DNA of 64,000 nt from Roseivirga seohaensis (lineage in GTDB: Bacteria > Bacteroidota > Bacteroidia > Cytophagales > Cyclobacteriaceae), in NCBI RefSeq assembly GCF_001592945.1, contig NZ_LRPB01000034.1:1-64000 (forward strand), in the 5' to 3' direction. The notes under the pieces were generated by a model. It was not told the origin of the DNA. It did no database searches and saw nothing but the letters and a program-made list of their open reading frames with translations. Position 1 is the stretch's first letter; each line of letters begins with the position of its first letter. The translations under genes and the position numbers were made by a program. Of this stretch, positions 42,299 to 52,015 are shown piece after piece.

Positions 42299-43462
42299 TT
42301 AAACTGCCATTTGATATTTCAGATCTGACAATTGATGTAAGTCCTCATCAAAAACCTCTTTTTTACTGTCGGCTACCTGAAGGAAATTAGCGTAAACCAC
42401 ATCCAGTTCATCGCGGGTAAGTTCATAACCAATATTTTTCATTCGGTAAGCCAATGCAGCCCTTCCGCTACGGGCAGTAAGCACGATGGAAGAGTGATCT
42501 ACCCCAACATCTTTTGGGTCGATAATTTCATAGGTATCTCTTCGCTTAATCACACCATCTTGGTGAATTCCAGAAGAATGAGCAAAAGCATTTGCCCCTA
42601 CAATGGCCTTGTTAGGCTGTACTGGAACCCGCATAGTTTCCGACACATACTTCGACAAGGCTGTCAATTGTTTGGTATCAATTCCTGTGGTTTTTCTAAG
42701 GTAAGGGTGTTGTTGTAAAACCATCACTACTTCCTCTAAAGCAGTATTTCCTGCCCTTTCGCCAATACCGTTAATGGTACATTCAATTTGAGTTGCGCCA
42801 TTAATTACGCCTGCAATTGAGTTGGCCGTAGCCATGCCCAAGTCATTATGACAATGGGTAGAAATGGTTACATTTTCGATACCTCTTACATTGAACTTGA
42901 GGTAGGCAATCTTCTCTCCATATTCACTCGGCAAACAATAGCCTGTAGTGTCTGGAATGTTCAACACTGTTGCGCCAGCTTTTATGGCCTGCTCGCATAT
43001 ATAAGCTAAAAATTCATTGTCGGTTCTTCCTGCATCTTCTGCATAAAACTCCACATCTTCTACATACTTTTTAGCCAAAGACACTGCTGCTACTGCGCGT
43101 TCAACAATTTTCTCTCTGGTGGTATTGAGCTTGTATTTGATGTGTGATTCGGAGGTTCCAATTCCAGTATGAATTCTTGGTCGTTTGGCATACTTAACAG
43201 CCTCTGCAGCTGTAATTATATCCTTTTCAACCGCGCGACTTAATGCACAAACGGTGGCGTTTTTTACCAATTTTGAAATCGCCTCAACTGACTCGAAATC
43301 TCCTGGGCTTGAAATAGGGAAGCCAGCTTCAATTACGTCAACACCAAGAAGCTCTAGCCTTTCTGCTACTTCCAATTTCTCCTTGGTATTCAACTTACAG
43401 CCAGGCACCTGCTCGCCATCGCGTAATGTCGTATCAAAGATTTGTATTTTCTGTCTATCCAT
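42299..43462 (-). CDS. leuA: 2-isopropylmalate synthase, short form without regulatory domain
   Basis: Condenses acetyl-CoA with 2-oxoisovalerate, the committed step of leucine synthesis. The TIM-barrel start [16 protein letters not shown] and metal site [16 protein letters not shown] are intact, and HSSGIHQDG marks the subdomain. At 387 residues it stops before the C-terminal LeuA allosteric domain (about 120 residues) that mediates leucine feedback in longer enzymes. Leucine feedback may be absent or act elsewhere. It is the first gene of the operon. I see no leucine-rich leader peptide upstream. Confidence 0.9.
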   Translation of the reverse strand: MDRQKIQIFDTTLRDGEQVPGCKLNTKEKLEVAERLELLGVDVIEAGFPISSPGDFESVEAISKLVKNATVCALSRAVEKDIITAAEAVKYAKRPRIHTGIGTSESHIKYKLNTTREKIVERAVAAVSLAKKYVEDVEFYAEDAGRTDNEFLAYICEQAIKAGATVLNIPDTTGYCLPSEYGEKIAYLKFNVRGIENVTISTHCHNDLGMATANSIAGVINGATQIECTINGIGERAGNTALEEVVMVLQQHPYLRKTTGIDTKQLTALSKYVSETMRVPVQPNKAIVGANAFAHSSGIHQDGVIKRRDTYEIIDPKDVGVDHSSIVLTARSGRAALAYRMKNIGYELTRDELDVVYANFLQVADSKKEVFDEDLHQLSDLKYQMAV

Positions 43463-43632
43463 CGTTTATTTGGGCTCTGTACTTTATTCTTTAAACACAT
43501 TTTTATTCTTAATTGAAATTAGTGGGCGCCTACTGCGAGGCCAAAACTGATGCTAGAGATTCTACTATTTTTATAGCGAACTCTGTATTTCTATATTACT
43601 GTATATCAATTAATTGAAAAGAATAAAATACA

Positions 43633-45177
43633 ATGGCTAACCCCAAGCAGGATTCATTATTTGAGCTAATAAAATCGCTAACAAAATCAGAGAAGCGACA
43701 TTTTAGAATGTTCGTTAACCGCAGTGGCAACTCAGAAGGTGTAAAGTTTGTCAAGCTTTTCGATGTAATGGATAGCATTAAACACTACGATGACAAGCTA
43801 ATCTTAGACAAAGTAAAGAGCATTAAAAAAGAACAACTGTCTAACCAAAAGGCCAACCTTTTTAAGCAGATACTAGCCAGTTTAAAGCAATTTCATATTG
43901 GGCATCATGTAGACATGCAGTTGCGCGAAAGTCTAGATCATGCTAAACTTTTATACAACAAAGGCTTTTACAAACAAGCCTTAAAACTACTCGACAAAGC
44001 GAAAAATCAAGCCAAAGACACAAAGCATCATGCTTTGGTTTTGGAAATATTAGAGTTCGAAAAAATGATAGAGTCGCAGTACATTACTAGAAGTATTGAA
44101 ACCCGTGCAGAGCAGTTGACCAATGAGGTGAATGAAACTTCCGACTTACTCGTTTCTACACACCAATTGTCCAACTTGACACTCAACCTTTACAGCCTTT
44201 TCCTTCAAAAAGGTTATGCTAAAAATGAGGACGACTTTATTGAAGTAACAACCTACTTTAAGGCCAATTTTCCTAAGCTGGATATGTCAAACCTCAGTTT
44301 CTATGAGCAAATGTATTTTCATCAGTGCCAGATTTGGTATAATAACATTGTTCAGAACTTCCCTAACTCCTACAAACATGCCAAGGCTTTGGTTGACTTG
44401 TTCAAGCAAAACCAAGACATGGCCACCAAACAGCCCGTATTGTTTATCAAGAGTTATAGCAATTTGCTCACTGCCCTATTCCAGCTTCAGTATTATTCTG
44501 TTTTTTGTAAAGTGTTGAACGAAGTAGAGGAACTTTCGAAAAACAAAGACATAGTAAAAGACCTAAATACCGAGGTGTTGATTTTTAAGTTTATGTGGGT
44601 TTCAAAAATCAACAAAGCCTTTATGGAAGGTAATTTTGAGGAAGGAACGCACATGGTGCCAAAGCTTTTGAAAAAACTCAATGAATATGAAGATAAGATC
44701 GACCCAGAGCGTGTATTGCTCTTTTATTATAAAATAGCCACGCTTTATTTTGGTTCAGGAAATAACCGAAAAGCAATTTTCTACCTGAATAAGATTATCT
44801 ACTTTAAGGACATTAGCTTAAGAGAAGATATTCATTGTTTTGCTAGAATCCTTAACCTAATTGCTCATTTCGAGGATGGGCAAGATTTTCATTTGGAGTA
44901 TCAAATTAAGTCTACTTTCCAGTTTATTGGAAAAATGAACGACCAACAGGCTGTTCAAAAAGAGATTTTCAACTTCTTAAGAAAAACAGGAAAAATTAAG
45001 CCTAACCAACTGAAACAAGAGTTTCAGCTACTTTATGATAGACTGGAGATACTTAACAACAACCTTTATGAAAGGCGTCCTTTCCTTTATTTGGACATTC
45101 TTTCGTGGCTCAAAAGCAAAATTGAAAACCGACCAGTACAAGAGGTAGTACAAGAGAAATTCAAAACTTTAAAATAG
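43633..45177 (+). CDS. Helical-repeat (TPR-like) protein of unknown function
   Basis: A 514-residue, all-helical, charged cytoplasmic protein. Repeated helix pairs such as NKGFYKQALKLLDKAKNQAK and FGSGNNRKAIFYLNKIIYFK indicate a TPR-like solenoid. The N terminus (LFELIKSLTKSEKRHFRMFV) is characteristic of a Bacteroidota family without known function. It has no signal or membrane helices. It is divergent from leuA, and a regulator gene follows. Confidence 0.8.
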   Translation: MANPKQDSLFELIKSLTKSEKRHFRMFVNRSGNSEGVKFVKLFDVMDSIKHYDDKLILDKVKSIKKEQLSNQKANLFKQILASLKQFHIGHHVDMQLRESLDHAKLLYNKGFYKQALKLLDKAKNQAKDTKHHALVLEILEFEKMIESQYITRSIETRAEQLTNEVNETSDLLVSTHQLSNLTLNLYSLFLQKGYAKNEDDFIEVTTYFKANFPKLDMSNLSFYEQMYFHQCQIWYNNIVQNFPNSYKHAKALVDLFKQNQDMATKQPVLFIKSYSNLLTALFQLQYYSVFCKVLNEVEELSKNKDIVKDLNTEVLIFKFMWVSKINKAFMEGNFEEGTHMVPKLLKKLNEYEDKIDPERVLLFYYKIATLYFGSGNNRKAIFYLNKIIYFKDISLREDIHCFARILNLIAHFEDGQDFHLEYQIKSTFQFIGKMNDQQAVQKEIFNFLRKTGKIKPNQLKQEFQLLYDRLEILNNNLYERRPFLYLDILSWLKSKIENRPVQEVVQEKFKTLK

Positions 45178-45266
45178 TTTTTCGTTAAGTATCACTATTA
45201 AGAAAAAACAAGGCCATTGAACTTCATTGTGCCTATTTTAAGGCAATTATTGATTCAGGTTTAAAA

Positions 45267-45836
45267 ATGCACATTGAAGACATATTTAAAGGACTTACTC
45301 TAACAGAGTCAGAGAAACGACTAATTCAAGATCGAATACATTCCGTAGAGGCTAAAAAAGGCGAATTACTTTTAGAACCTGGGCAAACCGTGCATTACCA
45401 ATACTATGTGGCCAATGGCTGTTTACGTTCCTTTTTCGTGGACCATTCGGCAAAAGAGCACACCATTCAATTTGCCATAAAAGATTGGTGGATTAGCGAC
45501 TATACGGCCTTCTATAAAGAATCAGCTGCTATTTTGAGTATCGAATGTATTCAGAACGCTACATTATACCGTTTCTCCAGAACAGACATGGAAGAAATCT
45601 TCAACCAAATCCCCAGCGTAGAACGTTTTTTCAGGTTGAAAACAGAATCTTTTATCAGTTCGTTTCAAAAAAGAATTATTGGCGATTTAGCCAAGTCGGC
45701 CACTGAACGCTATACAGACTTTGTTCACGACTACCCTAATATTGAATCATTAGTTAAGAATTATCACATCGCCTCATACCTTGGAGTCACTTCTGAAAGT
45801 CTAAGCAGAATTCGTAAAGAAATTGCAATGCATTAG
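45267..45836 (+). CDS. Crp/Fnr family transcription regulator
   Basis: A 189-residue regulator with an N-terminal cyclic-nucleotide-binding-like beta roll (about 20-115) and a short C-terminal helix-turn-helix (NYHIASYLGVTSESLSRIRK). The roll lacks the cAMP phosphate-binding residues, so the ligand is unknown. Regulators of this short type often sit beside the oxidoreductase they control; the dehydrogenase gene 100 bases downstream is the natural candidate. Confidence 0.88.
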   Translation: MHIEDIFKGLTLTESEKRLIQDRIHSVEAKKGELLLEPGQTVHYQYYVANGCLRSFFVDHSAKEHTIQFAIKDWWISDYTAFYKESAAILSIECIQNATLYRFSRTDMEEIFNQIPSVERFFRLKTESFISSFQKRIIGDLAKSATERYTDFVHDYPNIESLVKNYHIASYLGVTSESLSRIRKEIAMH

Positions 45837-45934
45837 CGTTTCTTATCTTACATCATTTTTCTGGCGCAGCCTCCGTTTTACCTTTGTCATCGTATCATCC
45901 TCAGTAGAGGACCCTAATTGATAAAACGTAAGAC

Positions 45935-47095
45935 ATGAATAATTTCGAATTTAAGAATCCAACCAAAATCATTTTTGGAAAAGATCAAATACAAAAAATA
46001 GCTACAGAACTTCCTAATGACGCAAAAATACTTTTGCTCTATGGCGGAGGAAGCATTAAGAAAAATGGAATCTACCAGCAGGTAACTCAGGCTCTCTCTG
46101 GTTTTGAGTTCGAAGAGTTTGGCGGTATTCCTGCCAACCCAGAATATTCCATTCTACTAGATGCGCTGAATGTTATTAAAAATAAAAAAATAACATTCTT
46201 ATTGGCCGTAGGTGGTGGCTCTGTTATTGATGGAGTGAAATTCTTATCGTCCGCTGCACTTTATGAAGGAAACGAGCCTTGGGAGATTCTTTCAAAGAGA
46301 ATTCCAACGGTAAAAGGAATGCCTTTTGGAACAGTACTCACCTTGCCAGCTACAGGTTCAGAAATGAATTCTGGGGCGGTAATTACCCGTGCTGAAACCA
46401 AAGAAAAACTCACCATGGGAGGTTCTGGCTTATTCCCAGTGTTCTCTATTTTAGACCCATGTGTGGTAGCTTCAATTCCCGAAAGACAAATTGCAAACGG
46501 ACTGGCAGATGCGTTCACGCATGTATTAGAACAATACATGACCTACCCTATTAATGCTCTATTGCAAGATCGATTTGCGGAAAGTATTATGCAAACACTG
46601 ATTGAAGTAGCTCCTGCAATTCTCAAAGATCCCTCTGATTACAAAGCAGCCTCTAACTTTATGTGGAGCTGTACTATGGCGCTAAATGGATTGATTCAAA
46701 AGGGAGTTCCAACCGACTGGGCTATTCACATGATAGGACATGAATTGACCGCACTTTACGGAATCGATCACGCACGTACCTTGGCTATAATTGCAGAAAG
46801 TCACTATACCTACAATTTCGAAGCTAAAAAGAAGAAGTTGGCGCAATATGCAGAACGTGTATGGAATATCACAGAAGGTAATCTGGAAGCAAAAGCTTTA
46901 GCAGGAATACGTAAAACCACTGAATTCTATCAATCTATTGGCATTGACACTAAGCTTTCTGATTACATAGATAACCATGAAGGTACAGCAGAAGAGATTG
47001 CACGCAGGTTTGAAGAACGAGGCATGACGGGCCTAGGCGAACATAAGTCGTTATCACCTACCGATGCAGAAAACATCGTAAAAATGGCTTACTAG
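45935..47095 (+). CDS. Iron-containing alcohol dehydrogenase, YqhD-like
   Basis: A 386-residue class III dehydrogenase. GGGSVIDGVKFLS binds NADP(H), LPATGSEMNSGAVI is a family signature, and the metal ligands are in GLADAFTHVLEQYM, HMIGHELTALYGIDHARTL. YqhD-type enzymes reduce aldehydes, including toxic lipid-derived ones, with NADPH. It is followed at 63 bases by a DJ-1/PfpI protein, another carbonyl-stress family; together with the regulator they look like an aldehyde-stress cluster. Confidence 0.92.
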   Translation: MNNFEFKNPTKIIFGKDQIQKIATELPNDAKILLLYGGGSIKKNGIYQQVTQALSGFEFEEFGGIPANPEYSILLDALNVIKNKKITFLLAVGGGSVIDGVKFLSSAALYEGNEPWEILSKRIPTVKGMPFGTVLTLPATGSEMNSGAVITRAETKEKLTMGGSGLFPVFSILDPCVVASIPERQIANGLADAFTHVLEQYMTYPINALLQDRFAESIMQTLIEVAPAILKDPSDYKAASNFMWSCTMALNGLIQKGVPTDWAIHMIGHELTALYGIDHARTLAIIAESHYTYNFEAKKKKLAQYAERVWNITEGNLEAKALAGIRKTTEFYQSIGIDTKLSDYIDNHEGTAEEIARRFEERGMTGLGEHKSLSPTDAENIVKMAY

Positions 47096-47157
47096 ATGTC
47101 AAGCATTAACGCATAAATCAAATCGGTTTATGCCATTTCAGAATTAAAAAACAAACG

Positions 47158-47859
47158 ATGATAAACGAAAATACAAATCAGAAAAAAGTACTTTTTGTAC
47201 TTACCAGTCATTCAGAATTAGGGAACACAGGTGAAAAAACCGGTTTCTGGATTGAAGAATTTGCAGCCCCTTATTACTTTTTAAAAGACAAAGGTGTTGA
47301 CATTACATTGGCCTCGCCAAAAGGTGGTCAACCTCCTATCGATCCTAAAAGCGAATTGGCCGATTTTCAAACGCCTGCCACAGATCGCTACAATAAGGAC
47401 GAGGATACTCAGTCATTAATTGCCAATACTGTGGTATTAAGCAAAGTAAGCTCAGCCGATTATGATGCAGTATTTTACTCTGGAGGACATGGTCCACTTT
47501 GGGATTTGGCGGAAGATAAAGAGTCCATTGCCTTGATAGAGTCATTCTATAGCAGCAACAAACCTGTAAGTGCTGTTTGCCATGCACCTGCAATTTTTAA
47601 ACACACCAAAAATACTGAAGGCCAGCCCTTGGTTAAGGGAAGAAAAGCAACTGGTTTTTCTAATACCGAAGAAGATGCGGTAGCGTTAACCAATGTAGTT
47701 CCATTTTTAGTAGAAGATATGCTAACGGCAAATGGAGCCATCTATTCAAAAAGTAATGATTGGGCACCATATGCTGTTGAAGACGGGCTTTTGATTACAG
47801 GCCAAAATCCAGCTTCTTCCGAGTTAGTAGCAGAAATGTTATTAAAACGGTTAGGTTAA
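47158..47859 (+). CDS. DJ-1/PfpI family protein (Hsp31-like)
   Basis: A 233-residue protein of the class I glutamine amidotransferase-like fold. The nucleophile elbow is AVCHAPAIF with Cys; GGHGPLWDL is the oxyanion region; TGEKTGFWIEEFAAPY supplies the conserved Glu. Relatives are glyoxalase III or protein deglycase-type enzymes acting on methylglyoxal. It is probably co-transcribed with the aldehyde reductase gene upstream and ends at a strong terminator. Confidence 0.9.
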   Translation: MINENTNQKKVLFVLTSHSELGNTGEKTGFWIEEFAAPYYFLKDKGVDITLASPKGGQPPIDPKSELADFQTPATDRYNKDEDTQSLIANTVVLSKVSSADYDAVFYSGGHGPLWDLAEDKESIALIESFYSSNKPVSAVCHAPAIFKHTKNTEGQPLVKGRKATGFSNTEEDAVALTNVVPFLVEDMLTANGAIYSKSNDWAPYAVEDGLLITGQNPASSELVAEMLLKRLG

Positions 47860-47921
47860 CTAATAATACTCTACCGTAACGGTTCCGATGTAACTCTAGC
47901 TAATAATAGACTTATAAAAAT

Positions 47922-47957
47922 GAAGAGACTGCTGTAAATGGCAGTCTCTTCATTTTT
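47922..47957. terminator. Bidirectional terminator
   Basis: GAAGAGACTGC (47922-47932) pairs perfectly with GCAGTCTCTTC (47941-47951), with ATTTTTAT after it and AAAAAT before it. Confidence 0.92.
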
Positions 47958-47979
47958 ATAGTTAACCTTATGTAATTGC

Positions 47980-48375
47980 CTACTCAATTGTTGTAGCACT
48001 TTTAACCGTTGATGGGGTTGAAGTGTCTGTTCCTTTTTTAGCATACACTCGGTAATAGTATTTGGTTTTAGCAGTCAAACCAGTAACTGTAGCACTTGTT
48101 GTGGTGATTTCCTTTTTGTCGAAACCGGTCACTTTCGTGCCAAAGTGCGCTTCTTTAGAAACATCCAGTAAATACTTATCGGCTCCCGTAACCTCCGTCC
48201 AGCTCACCTTAAAAGTAGTGGCTGCAATTTCAGTGGCTGCATTAACTGTGGGGCTAGCTACACTTGGCGCTGGGTCGTCATCGTCTTTGCAAGCGTTAAC
48301 ACTGAACAATACTGTAAGCAATAAAGCGAATGAAATCATTTTCAATACGCTGGTCTTTTTGTTGATCATTTTCAT
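47980..48375 (-). CDS. Fibronectin type III lipoprotein
   Basis: A 131-residue lipoprotein (from MKMINKK). The type II signal ends at lipobox VNAC, followed by DDDD, common in Bacteroidota surface lipoproteins. The rest is one FN3 domain (about 40-130; FKVSWTEVTGADKYLLDVS and YYYRVYAKKGTDTSTPS). The frame is open to 48420. Its role is probably extracellular binding or adhesion; no partner is adjacent. Confidence 0.82.
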   Translation of the reverse strand: MKMINKKTSVLKMISFALLLTVLFSVNACKDDDDPAPSVASPTVNAATEIAATTFKVSWTEVTGADKYLLDVSKEAHFGTKVTGFDKKEITTTSATVTGLTAKTKYYYRVYAKKGTDTSTPSTVKSATTIE

Positions 48376-48691
48376 TTGTTTAAATATGTGTAACATGTTG
48401 TTTATGCCCCTTTGACTCACATATTTTGATTTCCGTTGGAATGAAAATTTCAGAATTAACTAAATATTTTTGGTGGATGAAATTTCGGTTTTGTAATACA
48501 ATTAGAAGCAGATAGTTTTCGTTTTAAGCGGTTTAACTGATCTAGTTGATCTCTTAAAAAATTCTAAAAACGTAATAATACTGCTAGAAAAGCTGGTTCT
48601 CAGGAATAAGTGTGAGCACACCTTTTACATCATCGGTATGTCTGAGTTTAACATAGATTGATATCTTCGACCACAATCCAAATTTATCAAG
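48376..48691. promoter_or_regulatory. Divergent intergenic region with promoter for the M28 peptidase
   Basis: TATCTTCG at 48662-48669 fits TAnnTTTG with one mismatch, 22 bases before the start codon at 48692. The rest of this AT-rich gap shows no gene or strong structure. Confidence 0.4.
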
Positions 48692-50242
48692 ATGAAAAAA
48701 ACACTTAAATTATTTATGATTTTGGCGTTCTGTCTGAGTATCAATACTTATGCTCAGGACACTAAAGCCGTTGTAGACAAAATTGTAGCAGAAGCTAACG
48801 ACAACTCTCAATTAGAAAAGCTTGCTTACGAGTTGTTAGATAAAAACGGACCGCGTTTGGTGGGTACACCACAAATGAATTCTGCCAACGATTGGGCTGT
48901 GGCCAAATACAAAAGCTGGGGAATTGATGCCCGAAACGAGAAATGGGGCGAGTGGAAAGGATGGGAACGTGGAATTACTCACGTAGATATGATTTCTCCT
49001 CGTGTAAAAACATTAGAGGCTATGCAGTTGGCATGGAGCCCATCTACTAATGGTAAAGATGTAACAGGTGAGGTTGTAGTTATTCCTGACGTAGCTAATG
49101 AAGCTGAGTTCAAAACTTGGTTAAAAGGCATTAAAGGAAAATTCGTAATGATCGACATGGCACAGCCAACTGGTCGTCCGGATTATAACTGGGAGAAAAA
49201 CGGTACTGAACTTTCTGTTGAAAACATGAAAAAAGACAGGGCCGAACTATCTAGAGCATGGTCTCAAAGAGTTAGAAACACAGGTTTAACCTCACGTAGC
49301 TTACCTGCTGCTTTAGAAGAAGCTGGTGCGGCTGGTATTTTGATTTCTAACTGGTCAAGAGGTTTCGGTGCTAACAAAATTTTTGGTGCCTCTACTAAAA
49401 AAATCCCTACCATCGATATCGGGTTAGAGGATTACGGAACACTTTTCAGAATGGCTGAGTATGGTGACGCTCCAAAAATTACCGTAAAAACTACTGCGAA
49501 AGACCTTGGCATGATGCCAACCTTTAATACTATAGCTGAAATTAAAGGTTCTGAGCTACCTAATGAATATGTTGTGCTTTCTGCACACTTCGATTCTTGG
49601 GATGGTGGAACTGGTGCTACTGATAACGGTACTGGTACTTTAGTTATGATGGAAGCTATGAGAATCTTGAAAAAGGTTTATCCAAACCCAAAAAGAACTA
49701 TTCTTGTAGGACATTGGGGTAGTGAAGAGCAAGGATTAAATGGTTCTTCTGCTTTTGTTCAAGATCATCCAGAAGTAATAAAAGGCTTACAGGCTCTTTT
49801 CAACCAAGACAACGGTACAGGTAGAGTAGTAAACATTAGCGGACAAGGTTTCCTTCACGCTTATGAATTCATCAACAGATGGTTAGCTCCAGTACCTAGC
49901 GCTATTAGAAGAGAAATTGACACTAACTTCCCTGGTACTCCTGGAGGAGGTGGTTCTGACTACGCATCTTTCGTAGCTGCCGGTGCTCCTGGTTTTAGCT
50001 TAAGCTCTACTAGCTGGGATTATGGCGCTTACACTTGGCACACCAACAAGGATACTTATGATAAAATCGTATTCGAAGATGTAAGAAACAATGCTATTCT
50101 TACGGCTATCATGACATACATGGCTTCTGAGGATGATAAATTCTTCCCAAGAGATAAAAGTGTGTTGCCTGTTAACCCAAGAAACGGTCAGCCAATGGAG
50201 TGGCCAAGCCCAAGAAACCCAAATAGAAAAGGTGGCGAATAA
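48692..50242 (+). CDS. Secreted M28 family metallopeptidase
   Basis: A 516-residue protein with a signal peptide ending at YAQ (residue 21). A protease-associated domain (about 120-290) precedes the M28 zinc peptidase domain (about 290-490). Zinc ligands and catalytic acids are visible in VLSAHFDSWDGGTGATDNGT (His, Asp, Asp) and GHWGSEEQGLNGS (Glu pair); the final His is in YTWHTNKDTYD. It is probably an aminopeptidase or carboxypeptidase of plasma glutamate carboxypeptidase type. It is a single gene. Confidence 0.92.
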   Translation: MKKTLKLFMILAFCLSINTYAQDTKAVVDKIVAEANDNSQLEKLAYELLDKNGPRLVGTPQMNSANDWAVAKYKSWGIDARNEKWGEWKGWERGITHVDMISPRVKTLEAMQLAWSPSTNGKDVTGEVVVIPDVANEAEFKTWLKGIKGKFVMIDMAQPTGRPDYNWEKNGTELSVENMKKDRAELSRAWSQRVRNTGLTSRSLPAALEEAGAAGILISNWSRGFGANKIFGASTKKIPTIDIGLEDYGTLFRMAEYGDAPKITVKTTAKDLGMMPTFNTIAEIKGSELPNEYVVLSAHFDSWDGGTGATDNGTGTLVMMEAMRILKKVYPNPKRTILVGHWGSEEQGLNGSSAFVQDHPEVIKGLQALFNQDNGTGRVVNISGQGFLHAYEFINRWLAPVPSAIRREIDTNFPGTPGGGGSDYASFVAAGAPGFSLSSTSWDYGAYTWHTNKDTYDKIVFEDVRNNAILTAIMTYMASEDDKFFPRDKSVLPVNPRNGQPMEWPSPRNPNRKGGE

Positions 50243-50267
50243 TTTGCTTCTGAATCCATAAAAATTG

Positions 50268-50297
50268 AAAGGCCTCGATAATTCGAGGCCTTTTTTA
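50268..50297. terminator. Bidirectional terminator
   Basis: AAAGGCCTCGA (50268-50278) pairs perfectly with TCGAGGCCTTT (50283-50293), with a T run after it. It serves the M28 gene and the convergent arfB gene. Confidence 0.93.
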
Positions 50298-50714
50298 ATA
50301 CTTAGGGGGCTTACGCATTTCTTTTTTTTCGGAATGACTCTTTTTGCTTGTTAGCCGTTTTTCAATAGCGCCTTTAGAAGACTTGGTTTTCTTACGCGGC
50401 TTAGGTTTGGTAAAAGCCTGCTCCACCGTCTTTCTAAACTTAGCAATTACTTCATCTTTGTTCCGCAACTGGGTTCTATGTGCTTCCGTACTGATCAGTA
50501 AATCACCTTCATTGGTCAATTGCTTTGCCCACTTCTTAAGTAAAGTCTCCTTTTCTTCTTCTGAAAAAACATTGGAGCTTTCAATATTGAAGCGCAAGGT
50601 TACTCGGGTTTCAAGCTTATTTACATTTTGACCACCTGGCCCAGAGCTGCGCGAAGTCTGAAACTGAAGTTCAGGCAAAAAATCTCGTGAGGCTATGGTT
50701 TTTGGGTCTTTCAC
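50295..50714 (-). CDS. arfB: Alternative ribosome-rescue factor ArfB (YaeJ)
   Basis: A 139-residue class I release-factor-like protein. The catalytic GGQ is in RSSGPGGQNVNKLETRV. The basic tail (KPRKKTKSSKGAIEKRLTSK) is the part that enters the empty mRNA channel. It hydrolyses peptidyl-tRNA on ribosomes stalled without a stop codon. It follows yaaA with 11 bases between them, probably as one transcript. Confidence 0.93.
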   Translation of the reverse strand: MKDPKTIASRDFLPELQFQTSRSSGPGGQNVNKLETRVTLRFNIESSNVFSEEEKETLLKKWAKQLTNEGDLLISTEAHRTQLRNKDEVIAKFRKTVEQAFTKPKPRKKTKSSKGAIEKRLTSKKSHSEKKEMRKPPKY

Positions 50715-50725
50715 AATTTTTAAAA

Positions 50726-51490
50726 CTAATCTCTTTTAAACAGCAAGTTACTTTCATCAGAACCAGCTTCATCAAAATAATAACCTTCGTAATCAAAGCC
50801 TTTTAATAGCTCTACTTCGTTGATTCTATTTTTAATAATGTACTGCGCCATTAAACCCCTAGCCTTTTTGGCAAAGAAGGATATGATTTTGTATTGCCCA
50901 TTTTTGAAATCCTTAAACTCAACGTTAATCACCTTGGCTTTAAGTGCGGGCCTGTCGATGGCTTTGAAATATTCTTGAGAAGCCAAATTGATGAGTACTT
51001 TATCACCTTGCTTTTTTAAATCACGATTGACCTGATTGGCAATGGTGTCTGCCCAATAATTATACAATGTGGTATAATCATCAAAAGCCAAACGAGTACC
51101 CATTTCTAAACGATATGGTTGAATCAAATCGAGTGGTCTAAGTAAACCATAAAGGCCAGAAAGAATGCGTAAATGATCTTGAGCATACAGAATATCTTCA
51201 TTCGAAAGTTCTTCGGCCTCTAAGCCTACATACACATCACCTTTAAAGGCATACACTGCTTGCTTCGCTACTTTTGGGTCTTTAGATTTCCTGAATTTAT
51301 TATAGCGGTCTACATTCAGTTCTGCTAAATTCTCACTGATGTCCATCAATTCTTGAATCTCTTCAGGCGTTTTCTTTTTCAATACACCAATCAATTCCAA
51401 CGTTTCTTTCTGAAAACGAGGATAAGATTTTTCGGCATTACATGGAGTTTCGAAATCGAGGGTTTTGGCAGGAGAAAGTACAAATAACAT
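50726..51490 (-). CDS. yaaA: Peroxide stress protein YaaA (DUF328)
   Basis: A 254-residue protein with family sequences LFVLSPAKTLDFETPC at the start, LYGLLRPLDLIQPYRLEMGT, and FFAKKARGLMAQYII near the end. In E. coli it is under OxyR and lowers free iron during peroxide stress; it also binds DNA. It is the promoter-proximal gene of yaaA-arfB. Confidence 0.95.
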   Translation of the reverse strand: MLFVLSPAKTLDFETPCNAEKSYPRFQKETLELIGVLKKKTPEEIQELMDISENLAELNVDRYNKFRKSKDPKVAKQAVYAFKGDVYVGLEAEELSNEDILYAQDHLRILSGLYGLLRPLDLIQPYRLEMGTRLAFDDYTTLYNYWADTIANQVNRDLKKQGDKVLINLASQEYFKAIDRPALKAKVINVEFKDFKNGQYKIISFFAKKARGLMAQYIIKNRINEVELLKGFDYEGYYFDEAGSDESNLLFKRD

Positions 51491-51599
51491 AATTGAAATT
51501 AAGCTTTATACAAACATACCATTTGAAGCCCTGACTTGTTTGTGAAAACTATTGAAAGTTTAAATATGTGATTGAAAACCTAAAGCGGACTGCAAAAGA

Positions 51600-51621
51600 A
51601 AAAAGCCCTTTCGGGCTTTCT
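51600..51621 (-). terminator. Terminator of the GMC dehydrogenase operon
   Basis: On the minus strand AAAGCCC pairs with GGGCTTT around GAAA, followed by a T run (51598-51602 complement). Confidence 0.85.
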
Positions 51622-51628
51622 GATTGAT

Positions 51629-52015
51629 TTATCTCTGGATTTGTTTACCCCCAGCTTGCCAAGCGACAATGCCCCCTTCAAGTTCATAGATTTTCTTGAA
51701 ACCCATTTCCTTCATCATTTCAAAGGCTTGATTGCTTCGAGCTCCTGAATGGCAGTATACTGCAACAGCTTTGTTCTTATTCAAACTTTCCAGTTGAGAT
51801 TTAAAACTAGGGTCATTAAAATTCATCAAGGTAGAATTCTTAATAAAGCCTTGCGCGTATTCATCTGGCGTTCTTACATCAATAACCTGTACGGAAGCAT
51901 CATCTGCCATTAAGGCCTCAAACTCATTGGCATCTACTTGCTTGGCTACATTTTCTTCACAGCCTAAAGTGATAAATGCTACTCCTAATATCAATAATAT
52001 GGTTCTTTTCATCAT
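51629..52015 (-). CDS. Rhodanese-domain lipoprotein
   Basis: A 128-residue protein with a signal peptide and lipobox TLGC (C19). The rhodanese domain includes VIDVRTPDEYAQG, and the active Cys is in VYCHSGARS. It is expected to move sulfur or bind thiols in the periplasm. Its start overlaps the upstream gene by four bases, so it is the third gene of a GMC-subunit 3-rhodanese operon. Confidence 0.9.
   Translation of the reverse strand: MMKRTILLILGVAFITLGCEENVAKQVDANEFEALMADDASVQVIDVRTPDEYAQGFIKNSTLMNFNDPSFKSQLESLNKNKAVAVYCHSGARSNQAFEMMKEMGFKKIYELEGGIVAWQAGGKQIQR

Noticed and set aside
43463..43632. Leucine leader-peptide attenuator before leuA
   Set aside because: No short frame with a run of leucine codons and no terminator hairpin is found.
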